Shown here: positions 14,963-21,888 of the stretch, piece by piece
Layout of the letters: every line of letters starts with the position of its first letter
Numbering within the stretch: the first letter of the stretch is position 1
Virus record (IMG/VR): IMGVR_UViG_3300025840_000142
Coordinates: 1 to 32,531 of that record
From: a virus
Direction: 5' to 3' (one strand)
DNA: 32,531 nt
Made by a program: the position numbers and the translations under genes
The notes under the pieces: generated by a model
Seen by the model: the letters and a program-made list of their open reading frames with translations, nothing else
Databases searched by the model: none
What the model was told of the DNA's origin: nothing

Positions 14963-15470
14963 GTTATCTAAAAAAGATATACTGATGTCTGCAATATACG
15001 GTGCGGGCATTATGGCATTGTTTATGGGACTGATGTTTTTTGCTTTAGCACAAAGTCTAGCATCAGACCTCGTACACGAATTTAATAATCCTTCCTTTAG
15101 TGGAACAGGATATTCTACTCACGTTTTATCTATTGAACAACTGCAACATAATCGTAAACAGGACATAAAGGACGAAGAAGAAGCTGATGAAAGACAGGCT
15201 GAAAGAGATGAAGAAAATAAAACGATTAATAAGTTTATTAAAAATATAGAAAGTCGTATCTATGCAAACCTCTCAAAACAATTAGTAGATAATATGTTCA
15301 AAGAATGTGGAGAGGATGAAACTTGTGCAACTACAGGATCAGCTGACATCGAAGGATCAACAATTTATTGGTCAAAAGATGTTGACATGAATACGATTAC
15401 TTTAACAATTTTAAGTATAGATGGAACAACTACAACGATGACCGTGCCAATTGGAGACTTTGGATTTTGA
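14928..15470 (+). CDS. csgF: CsgF-like curli assembly protein
   Basis: A 180-residue secreted protein. I start it at the ATG at 14928, which gives a positively charged N-region, a hydrophobic core (about 19-40) and cleavage near ALAQSLA. The mature N-terminus reads LVHEFNNPSFSGTGYSTHVL (48-67), matching the conserved CsgF opening (F.NP.FGG), the part that plugs the CsgG channel. The C-terminal domain (about 142-180) has GSTIYWSKDVDMNTITLTIL and a GTTTTMTVPIGDF strand pair, as in the TIxI/TGxxTxIxV end of CsgF. An acidic segment (DEEEADERQAERDEENK) replaces the usual middle, and C127/C133 may form a disulfide. In bacteria CsgF sits at the cell surface on CsgG and helps anchor the nucleator. 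It directly precedes csgG with a 4-nt overlap, which supports the call. Confidence 0.85.
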   Translation: MTLKNTKTKPIKLSKKDILMSAIYGAGIMALFMGLMFFALAQSLASDLVHEFNNPSFSGTGYSTHVLSIEQLQHNRKQDIKDEEEADERQAERDEENKTINKFIKNIESRIYANLSKQLVDNMFKECGEDETCATTGSADIEGSTIYWSKDVDMNTITLTILSIDGTTTTMTVPIGDFGF

Positions 15471-16267
15471 AAATTTTAATAACATTATTATCTTCATTAT
15501 TGTTAATTGGATGTGCATCAACACCTAAAACAATTCTAAAAGGTTCTGATCCTTACACGGAATCAACTCCTGTAAGTGAACAGTTGCTAAGTGTTCCTGA
15601 TTTGGATCAACCCGTAATAACAATTGCAGTTTATGAGTTTCCTGACAGAACAGGACAAAGAAAACCATCGACTAAATTTTCTCAACTATCAACAGCAGTT
15701 TCTCAAGGACCAGAAACTTATTTAATAGATGCTCTAAAATCTGTTAGCGGAGGTGATTGGTTTAAAGTTATAGAACGAAATGGATTAGATCATCTTATAA
15801 AAGAAAGACAATTGATTCGATCTACCAGAACAGAATACGATGGAGATTTAGAATCTAAAAATATTTTGAAACCTCTACTCTTTGCTGGACTCATCATTGA
15901 GGGAGGTATAGTTGGTTATGATTCAGATGTAAAATCTGGAGGAGAAGGCGCAAGATATTTTGGTATAGGAATGTACGATCAATATAGAACAGATCAGGTT
16001 ACTGTATCCTTGCGTCTTGTTGCTGTTCAAACAGGTGAGATACTTTTATCAGTATCGTCAATAAAAACAATTGCAAGTTATGCAATTGGTGCAGATGTTT
16101 TTAAATTTTTAGATTTAGGAACAAAGGCTTTAGAAATAGAAGTTGGTGTAGCTAGAAATGAACCCACTAACTATGCCATCAGAACAGCAATTGAATATGC
16201 AGTTCTTCAAATGGTAGAAAAGGGAGAGGAACAGGGTTTATGGAAATATAAGAAGGAGGTAGAATGA
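15467..16267 (+). CDS. csgG: CsgG-like curli secretion channel lipoprotein
   Basis: A 266-residue protein, close to the 277 of E. coli CsgG. The start is a TTG overlapping the csgF stop, with GGAG about 10 nt upstream. It gives a lipoprotein signal with lipobox LLIGC (C16). Homology to CsgG is strong along its length: AVYEFPDRTGQRKP, STAVSQG, VIERNGLDHLIKERQLIR, GYDSDVKSGGEGARYFGIG, DQVTVSLRLVAVQTGEIL, KTIASYAIGADVFKF. CsgG forms a nonameric outer-membrane pore that exports unfolded curlins from the periplasm. At the constriction, the E. coli Y51/N55/F56 segment (KPYPASNFSTAV) is replaced here by KPSTKFSQLSTAV, with one extra residue, so the pore lining differs. It sits between csgF and a curlin-like gene. 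Confidence 0.93.
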   Translation: MKILITLLSSLLLIGCASTPKTILKGSDPYTESTPVSEQLLSVPDLDQPVITIAVYEFPDRTGQRKPSTKFSQLSTAVSQGPETYLIDALKSVSGGDWFKVIERNGLDHLIKERQLIRSTRTEYDGDLESKNILKPLLFAGLIIEGGIVGYDSDVKSGGEGARYFGIGMYDQYRTDQVTVSLRLVAVQTGEILLSVSSIKTIASYAIGADVFKFLDLGTKALEIEVGVARNEPTNYAIRTAIEYAVLQMVEKGEEQGLWKYKKEVE

Positions 16268-16947
16268 ACAGATTATTCTTAGGAATAATTATGGGATTGA
16301 TGATGTCATTTGTATATGCCAATGACATTTATGTAACACAGTCTGGAGCCACATTGACTTTAGATATTAATCAAGATGGTCAAGATAACACAGTAGGTAA
16401 TAGTACCACATCATCTTCAGTTGTAGGCTCAACATCTACAATTGATATAGATCAGGTTGGTAGTTCAAATATTTTAACTTTTGATGTAAACGGAGACACC
16501 TTTACAGGCACATTTGACGTAACAGGTAATAATAATGATATTGATTTTAATTGTGATAGTGCAGGAACAAATTCGTCTTGCGGCACAGCTACGGCTTCTA
16601 TCACTTGGGTAGGTTCATCTAATGATATCGATATTGATGTTGGTGAAACCAATGATGCGTCTAATGCCACAATAACTATTACCGGATCCACTGGCAGTGA
16701 CAGTAACGTAATTGCAGCTACTGTAGATGGAACATCGGCTGTTCTTACACTAACCGTAAATGGAGATACAAATAATTACTTAATTGATATTGACGGAGAT
16801 GGTGATGTTAATGGACATACGTTTATTCATAGTCACACAGGAAGTATTGCTGATGTTGACGTAACGCAATCTGGAATATATGATGCGTATGTAAGTTTAA
16901 CAACATCCGGAGACAATCACGATATTGATATAAGTCAGACAGACTAA
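16264..16947 (+). CDS. secreted curlin-like repeat protein 1
   Basis: A 227-residue protein with a strong AAGGAGG ribosome-binding site and an ATGA overlap with csgG. The signal peptide (1-19, ends SFVYA) is followed by a mature start NDIYVTQSG. The body is built of imperfect curlin-type units: hydrophobic alternation, then Q or G, then N. Examples are STIDIDQVGSSNILTF, GTFDVTGNNNDIDF, ASITWVGSSNDIDIDV, ADVDVTQSGIYDAYVSL and GDNHDIDISQTD. The units are less regular than the S-x5-Q-x-G-x-N-x5-Q of CsgA and are richer in Asp. Two cysteines (in FNCDSAGTNSSCG) may pair. It is the likely CsgG substrate, corresponding to CsgA or CsgB. Amyloid formation is predicted, not shown. Confidence 0.8.
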   Translation: MNRLFLGIIMGLMMSFVYANDIYVTQSGATLTLDINQDGQDNTVGNSTTSSSVVGSTSTIDIDQVGSSNILTFDVNGDTFTGTFDVTGNNNDIDFNCDSAGTNSSCGTATASITWVGSSNDIDIDVGETNDASNATITITGSTGSDSNVIAATVDGTSAVLTLTVNGDTNNYLIDIDGDGDVNGHTFIHSHTGSIADVDVTQSGIYDAYVSLTTSGDNHDIDISQTD

Positions 16948-18095
16948 TGAAAATAATACTTATATTTTGGATAATTTTTTTATTATTTTTTGGTATCTTT
17001 TTACATAATAATTTGTCAGCGAATGAAGGTATTGGTGATGTTATTTTGCAAGAGGGAACAAGTGTCATACAAAGAAAAGATGGAACCGAGAATACATCTG
17101 AGATTGACTTGGATGTATTCTCTTATGACACTATAAAAACAGGTAAGGGTAAGACGGCAATTCAGTTTGTTGATGACACTAGAGTAGATGTAACTCAACA
17201 CAGTAAACTTGTAATCGATGAGTTTGTTTATGATCCATCAACAAAGACGGGCTCATTAACTATGAAGGCAAGTCTTGGAACAGTAAGGTATGCTTCCGGA
17301 CTGATAGCAAAAAACTCAAAACAAAACGTAAAGATACAAACTCCTACCGCCACTATTGGCGTTCGTGGCACAGACTTCTCAATGACAATTGATGAGCTTG
17401 GTGGTTCAACTATTATTCTTTTACCATCATGTGATACTAACGGCAACTGTTTTGTTGGAGAGATCACAGTAGACTCTGATGTTGGACAAGTAATTCTTAA
17501 TCAGGCATTTCAAGCTACATTTGTGGCCACATCTGATTCTCAGCCCATGAGGCCTGTATTGTTGGATTTAGATGAAAGTCTAATTAATAATCTTTTGATT
17601 GTTTCTCGACCAAGAGAACTAGATGAAGAATTTTCCAACGACTATTATGAAAACATTGCAGATATGTTAGACGTGGATTTTTTAGAGTTTAAAGATTTAG
17701 AAATAGATTATCTTGAAGAAGATGTTGAACAATGGACAACTGGATTAAATATAGATTTTTTAGAACAGAACTTTTTGGTTGATTTACTTAAAGTTATCAA
17801 CGAACAGTTAGCACAAGTTTTGGGTGATAAAATATCAAAACAAGAAACGCAGAGAGTTGGTTCGGGAGATCCATCTAAAGTTAGAGTTGGACTTGATCCC
17901 GAAACAGGAATACTTGTAGAAAATACAGACCCATCTTGGACATGGACGAGAGAATCAGCTTCCGGAAATATTATAAGATTAGTTTTAGATCAGAAGTTTG
18001 GATATCTAATGAATATTCTACAAGGTGATTACGAGATTATAGATTACGAACTAGGAGGAATAGAAAATGCGATTGTTATTCGTCAGTCTAACTAG
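16947..18095 (+). CDS. FecR-domain periplasmic/secreted protein
   Basis: A 382-residue protein starting in a TAATG overlap. An N-terminal hydrophobic segment (3-19) is a signal peptide or anchor ending near LSA25. The FecR domain covers about 55-150: DTIKTGKGKTAIQFVDDT, HSKLVIDEFVYDP, GSLTMKASLGTVRYASG, PTATIGVRGTDFSM. These are near-textbook for the FecR beta fold found in surface and sensory proteins. The C-terminal half (about 200-382) is acidic and helical with repeated DFLE/DYLE motifs, and has no second TM. In bacteria, stand-alone FecR proteins are often encoded beside CHASE2-type cyclases. Here the cyclase gene lies one gene downstream. It could be a ligand or partner of the CHASE2 sensor or a surface component exported with the curlins. 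It overlaps the next gene by 29 nt. Confidence 0.85.
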   Translation: MKIILIFWIIFLLFFGIFLHNNLSANEGIGDVILQEGTSVIQRKDGTENTSEIDLDVFSYDTIKTGKGKTAIQFVDDTRVDVTQHSKLVIDEFVYDPSTKTGSLTMKASLGTVRYASGLIAKNSKQNVKIQTPTATIGVRGTDFSMTIDELGGSTIILLPSCDTNGNCFVGEITVDSDVGQVILNQAFQATFVATSDSQPMRPVLLDLDESLINNLLIVSRPRELDEEFSNDYYENIADMLDVDFLEFKDLEIDYLEEDVEQWTTGLNIDFLEQNFLVDLLKVINEQLAQVLGDKISKQETQRVGSGDPSKVRVGLDPETGILVENTDPSWTWTRESASGNIIRLVLDQKFGYLMNILQGDYEIIDYELGGIENAIVIRQSN

Positions 18096-18750
18096 TTTAT
18101 TTTGTTCACTTGCAACTGCCAATGATATCTATATCAATCAAATAGGTGACGATCTAATTATGACTGTTGTTCAAGACGGTTATGCAAATGAGTTTAGATT
18201 CTGTGCAACTGATACAAGCGACAGTAATTGTATTGATTTAAACGGTAATACACCCGGTTGGAGTAGAGGACACGCCAGTGATGACAGTACAGTTAATGTA
18301 TCGCAAACAGGCGACGAAAACATAGTGCGTATGAGTCACGGTGCAGGCACAAATAATGGCAACAGTAGAAAAAGCACAGTAGTAATTACAGGTGATGAAA
18401 ACAGTGTACAGAATAGATTGGTAAATTCCAGCAGTGGAGGCAACTGGGGAGGACACAAAGAAACTGACATTGTGATTACTGGTGATGGTAATAGAGTTAT
18501 ACACGACAATGATAGTTATGGCGAAGGCTGGGCTGATATTGATGTTACAGGTGATAACAATGTTGTAGATGTATATCAAAGAGCAATGGATAGCACAGCA
18601 ACTGTCAATGTAACCAACGCAGGAGGTCCTGTTACTGCGACAATAAGACAACTTGGTAGTAGTTACCAAGACACAACATCATATTCTACCAGCATTACAC
18701 AATATTGCACTAACGCAAACGGTTGCACAGTAACCTTAACCCAAAACTAA
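18067..18750 (+). CDS. secreted curlin-like repeat protein 2
   Basis: A 227-residue protein with a strong AGGAGG ribosome-binding site inside the end of the FecR gene. The signal peptide ends in ATA19 and the mature start NDIYINQIGDD matches that of the other curlin-like protein (NDIYVTQSG). Curlin-type units include STVNVSQTGDENIVRM, STVVITGDENSVQN, TDIVITGDGNRVIH, ADIDVTGDNNVVDVYQ and CTVTLTQN. Long Gly/Asn/Ser loops interrupt them, and four cysteines are present (in FCATDTSDSNC near the start and QYCTNANGC near the end). The two curlin-like proteins have the same length but different cores, so one may nucleate and the other polymerise, as CsgB and CsgA do. The stop overlaps the cyclase start as TAATG. 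Confidence 0.8.
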   Translation: MRLLFVSLTSLFCSLATANDIYINQIGDDLIMTVVQDGYANEFRFCATDTSDSNCIDLNGNTPGWSRGHASDDSTVNVSQTGDENIVRMSHGAGTNNGNSRKSTVVITGDENSVQNRLVNSSSGGNWGGHKETDIVITGDGNRVIHDNDSYGEGWADIDVTGDNNVVDVYQRAMDSTATVNVTNAGGPVTATIRQLGSSYQDTTSYSTSITQYCTNANGCTVTLTQN

Positions 18751-20810
18751 TGAAAATATTTACAAATTGGATGATGGGGTTTTTAACTCTGATATTGATT
18801 ACATTTATTGGACTACAAGAACCATTCATAAAAGAAACATTAAGACTCAAAAGTTTTGATATATTATTTCAGTCAGAAGAAAAAGTTGTTTCTTCTGATA
18901 TCGGCATTGTTACGATTGATGAACAATCCATAGAAAGATATGGACAGTATCCATGGAATCGTGAGATTCTTGGAAATTTAATTCACAAACTTCGTCAAGC
19001 TCAAGTTGGTATTATTGTGATGCCAATTCTCTTTTCAGAACCAGATAGATTGGGTGGCGATGATCTCTTTATGCTGTCTCTTGACCAGATGGGAGTTGTC
19101 ATTGCACAAGTCGGCACAACACAAACAAATAAAAATTCTGTACCAAGAGGTGTTGCCAAAATAGGTGATCCACTTCCTTGGTTATTTGAGTGGCCAGGAA
19201 TGCTTGGTCCAATTCCTCAGTTAGGTTCCATTGCAGACGGTGTTGGTGTAATTAATACTGCACCAGAGATTGATGGTGTTGTAAGACGATTGCCCTTGAT
19301 TATGAGAATAGGTGAAGAAACATATCCTGCTATGGCGATTGAGACAATTCGTGTTGCTACAGGCAATCCAAGTTATCAAATTAAAGCAGGTGACTCTGGA
19401 ATTATTGCAGTTCGTGTTCCAGGATATCCAATTATTAACACAGATCAACACGCAAGAATATGGTTGAGATGGAATAATGAATTTGAGACAGTATCAGCAT
19501 CATCAGAAGACTTTTCTTCACTAGAAGGAAAAACAGTTGTCGTAGGAATTACGGCAGAGGGTTTGGGAAGTATCATTGGAACACCTGTAGGGGAACAATA
19601 CGATTGGGCGTTGACATCTTCAGCCCTTCAAACAGTCATCAATGGTACTTCACCAAAAAGATACGATATCAGTTTGTTTATCGAGTTGGCTATTTCTGTA
19701 TTAGTTGGAATTATAATTGTTCTGCTTACAAGATTTACTCCCTACTGGGTTATTGGCTCAATGATGCTGTTGATTTATGGCGGAAGTGTATTTACATCAC
19801 ATTGGTTTTTTACAAACAAATTGATGTTAGTTGATGTCAGTTGGATTATTATTGTAACAACCATTGTTGGTATGCATAGTATCTTCAATAGATTTATTAT
19901 TGAATTTAGAGAGAAACAAAAAATTAAGAAGCAGTTTGCTGGATATTGTTCTCCTACGGTTGTTCGTATGTTGCAAGAAAATCCAGATTTAATTAAACAA
20001 GGTATGAAACGAGAGATTTCTATTTGTTTCTCTGACCTTCGTGGGTTTACACCTCTTGGAGAATCTTTTGGTGACGATGTTCAAGGTCTTACAAAACTAA
20101 TGAATGGTTACATGGATGCCATTACACAACCTGTATTAGATGCAGACGGAATGATTATCAAGTATATTGGAGATGCATCTATGCACGTTCACAATGCTCC
20201 TAATGATGATCCACATCACGCACGTTCAGCAGTTCAGACTGGATTGAATATGTTGGATGCAGTAACAAAATTTAATGAGAAGATTATCGCAGAGGGAAGA
20301 CCACCAATTGGAATGGGCGCTGGTATTAATACGGGTCTAGGTTATCTTGGTGAGATGGGAAGTTCTACTAGACACTCTTATGACGTTCTTGGTGATGCAG
20401 TATCGACGGCTGCAAGAATTGAGAGTAAATGTAAAGAGTACGGTTGTCTATTACTTGTTGGTGAAAATACTTATGAAAAAACTGAAGAAGAATTTTTCTA
20501 TCTGAAGGTCGATGATCTTGCTGTAAAAGGAAAGAGTGTTGGTATAGGTATCTATACAGTTCTAGCTACAAATGAATGGGCCTGGGAAAACACTAATTGG
20601 TATGCGGCTCAAAAAGTTCATGAGAAAATGCATCAGCTCTATAAGACCCAAAGTTTTGATATTGCAATAAAGTTTTGTAATGATTTGATGAATGAGTTTG
20701 ATGGTAAAATGGAAGGATACTACAAGATGTGGATTGAACGATGTGAGTATATGAAAACTCAAGATTTACCTAAAGATTGGAACGGAGTTTTTATAGCCAC
20801 TACCAAATAG
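18750..20810 (+). CDS. CHASE2-domain class III adenylate/guanylate cyclase
   Basis: A 686-residue inner-membrane sensor enzyme. The start at ATG 18750 forms a TAATG junction. In order: TM1 (about 7-22), a periplasmic CHASE2 domain (about 35-300, with IGIVTIDEQSIERYGQYPW at 51-69 and GVINTAPEIDGVVRRLPLI), three TM helices (about 308-327, 331-350 and 359-378), and a cytoplasmic cyclase domain (about 395-590). A helical C-terminal tail ends DLPKDWNGVF. Metal aspartates are D429 (FSDLRGF) and D475 (KYIGDA). Base-selecting K471 and D545 (SYDVLGDA) point to ATP. The transition-state Asn is replaced by S552 (VSTAARIE) while R556 is kept, so activity could be reduced. It should make cAMP in response to periplasmic cues. 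It is last in the curli array. Confidence 0.9.
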   Translation: MKIFTNWMMGFLTLILITFIGLQEPFIKETLRLKSFDILFQSEEKVVSSDIGIVTIDEQSIERYGQYPWNREILGNLIHKLRQAQVGIIVMPILFSEPDRLGGDDLFMLSLDQMGVVIAQVGTTQTNKNSVPRGVAKIGDPLPWLFEWPGMLGPIPQLGSIADGVGVINTAPEIDGVVRRLPLIMRIGEETYPAMAIETIRVATGNPSYQIKAGDSGIIAVRVPGYPIINTDQHARIWLRWNNEFETVSASSEDFSSLEGKTVVVGITAEGLGSIIGTPVGEQYDWALTSSALQTVINGTSPKRYDISLFIELAISVLVGIIIVLLTRFTPYWVIGSMMLLIYGGSVFTSHWFFTNKLMLVDVSWIIIVTTIVGMHSIFNRFIIEFREKQKIKKQFAGYCSPTVVRMLQENPDLIKQGMKREISICFSDLRGFTPLGESFGDDVQGLTKLMNGYMDAITQPVLDADGMIIKYIGDASMHVHNAPNDDPHHARSAVQTGLNMLDAVTKFNEKIIAEGRPPIGMGAGINTGLGYLGEMGSSTRHSYDVLGDAVSTAARIESKCKEYGCLLLVGENTYEKTEEEFFYLKVDDLAVKGKSVGIGIYTVLATNEWAWENTNWYAAQKVHEKMHQLYKTQSFDIAIKFCNDLMNEFDGKMEGYYKMWIERCEYMKTQDLPKDWNGVFIATTK

Positions 20811-20870
20811 TTGAGTGGCCTGAAAATAAAAGGCCTGTCCAAAAAGCGTGACAAAAATTTTTGGCTGAGC
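20796..20870 (+). other. structured boundary region after the curli/cyclase array
   Basis: About 100 bases separate the cyclase stop from the primase gene. They contain GCCACT/AGTGGC (20796-20801 with 20814-20819), GGCCT/AGGCC (20817-20821 with 20831-20835, mutually exclusive with the first), and the palindrome CAAAAATTTTTG (20852-20863). None has a clean U-tract directly after a stem, so an intrinsic terminator is only possible. Confidence 0.3.
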
Positions 20871-20877
20871 CCCTTTC

Positions 20878-20906
20878 TTGACTTTTATATAATAACCATA
20901 TATAAT
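20878..20906 (+). promoter_or_regulatory. sigma70-type early promoter for primase
   Basis: TTGACT (20878-20883), a 17-base spacer and a perfect TATAAT (20901-20906). The predicted transcription start falls at about 20912-20914, on the ATG at 20913, which lacks a ribosome-binding site. The primase mRNA may therefore be leaderless. This marks the switch from late-type to early-type genes. Confidence 0.75.
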
Positions 20907-20912
20907 GATTGA

Positions 20913-21878
20913 ATGATTCATGTTGACCTTAAATACATCAATCTCATATCACCTTTACTAGATAAATTTCATAAAGTCAGAGATTATCTTTTTAACTTCA
21001 GGTGTCCTTATTGTGGCGACAGCCAAAAAATGAAAAATAAGGCACGAGGTTATTTCTATCGTAAAGGCGAACAGATGAATTATATGTGCCACAACTGTGG
21101 TAAGAGCACAACAGCATCTAAAGTAATTGAATATTTGGATCAAGACATTTATAAGGAATATGTGAAAGAACGATGGGTTGGTCAAAGTGAGAATGAACCT
21201 GAGTATAATTTTGAAACGCCAAAATTTAAAAAGAAAGATCCAAAACTAAAGGACTTAATTCCTATAAATAAATTATCAAAGGATCATCCTGTACACCAAG
21301 TTCTAATAGATAGACAAATACCAGAAAAACATTACGATAAGTTTTTCCTATGTCATAAGTTTTACTCTTGGGCAGATATAAGTAGTAATCAGGATCATCC
21401 GAGATTAGTGATACCTTTTTATGATGAGGATGGAAATGTTTTTGCTGCCCAAGGTAGAGCATTCGGAAAAGAACAACCTAAGTATCTAACAGTCAAATTT
21501 GAAGATAAGCCAAAGATATTTGGTTTAGAACGAATTGATTGGGGCCGTCGTGTATTTGTTGTTGAGGGGCCTATAGATTCTTTGTTTTTAGATAATGCTC
21601 TTGCTGTGGCTGGCGCTGATTTTATGTATATGCCATTAGATAAAGATGGCGTAACAATTGTTTTAGATAACGAACCAAGGTCAAGAGAAATAGTAGAAAG
21701 AATGGAAAAATTAATTGAAAATGATTATTCGCTCGTGATCTGGCCTGATTCTATTCTTCAAAAAGACATCAACGATATGGTTCTTGCAGGAGTTGAGAAC
21801 CTATCATCAATTATAAACCAAAACACTTTTTCTGGGTTGCAGGCTCGTATGCGTCTTGCTGCTTGGAAGCGAATTTAG
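20913..21878 (+). CDS. 61: T4-type DNA primase (gp61-like)
   Basis: A 321-residue primase, near the 342 of T4 gp61. The N-terminal zinc ribbon is CPYCGD (C31, C34) and CHNCG (C59, C62), preceded by the NFRCP context typical of gp61. The catalytic TOPRIM part has VFVVEGPIDSLF (214-225; E218 and D222) and VTIVLDNEPRSRE (247-259; D252), as in T4-type primases. It synthesises RNA primers on lagging-strand templates with the gp41-type helicase, which is not in this window. The start at 20913 fits the family's short N-terminus and a promoter directly upstream, with no leader. Confidence 0.9.
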   Translation: MIHVDLKYINLISPLLDKFHKVRDYLFNFRCPYCGDSQKMKNKARGYFYRKGEQMNYMCHNCGKSTTASKVIEYLDQDIYKEYVKERWVGQSENEPEYNFETPKFKKKDPKLKDLIPINKLSKDHPVHQVLIDRQIPEKHYDKFFLCHKFYSWADISSNQDHPRLVIPFYDEDGNVFAAQGRAFGKEQPKYLTVKFEDKPKIFGLERIDWGRRVFVVEGPIDSLFLDNALAVAGADFMYMPLDKDGVTIVLDNEPRSREIVERMEKLIENDYSLVIWPDSILQKDINDMVLAGVENLSSIINQNTFSGLQARMRLAAWKRI

Positions 21879-21888
21879 GAGACTACCA

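Noticed and set aside
18238-18669. Reverse-strand open frame of 143 codons inside curlin-like gene 2
   Set aside because: Mirrors the repeat structure of the real gene (Ile/Thr/Cys-rich); no start signal and no family resemblance.
16264-18750. Curlin-like repeats as a DNA-level tandem repeat or CRISPR array
   Set aside because: Units vary in length and base sequence and are kept only at protein level; no regular spacers.
20796-20840. Intrinsic terminator after the cyclase gene
   Set aside because: Stems are short and mutually exclusive, and no U-tract follows; kept only as a structured boundary.
21263-21270. Exact TATAAATA inside the primase gene
   Set aside because: Internal to a conserved gene, with no start codon nearby that it would serve.
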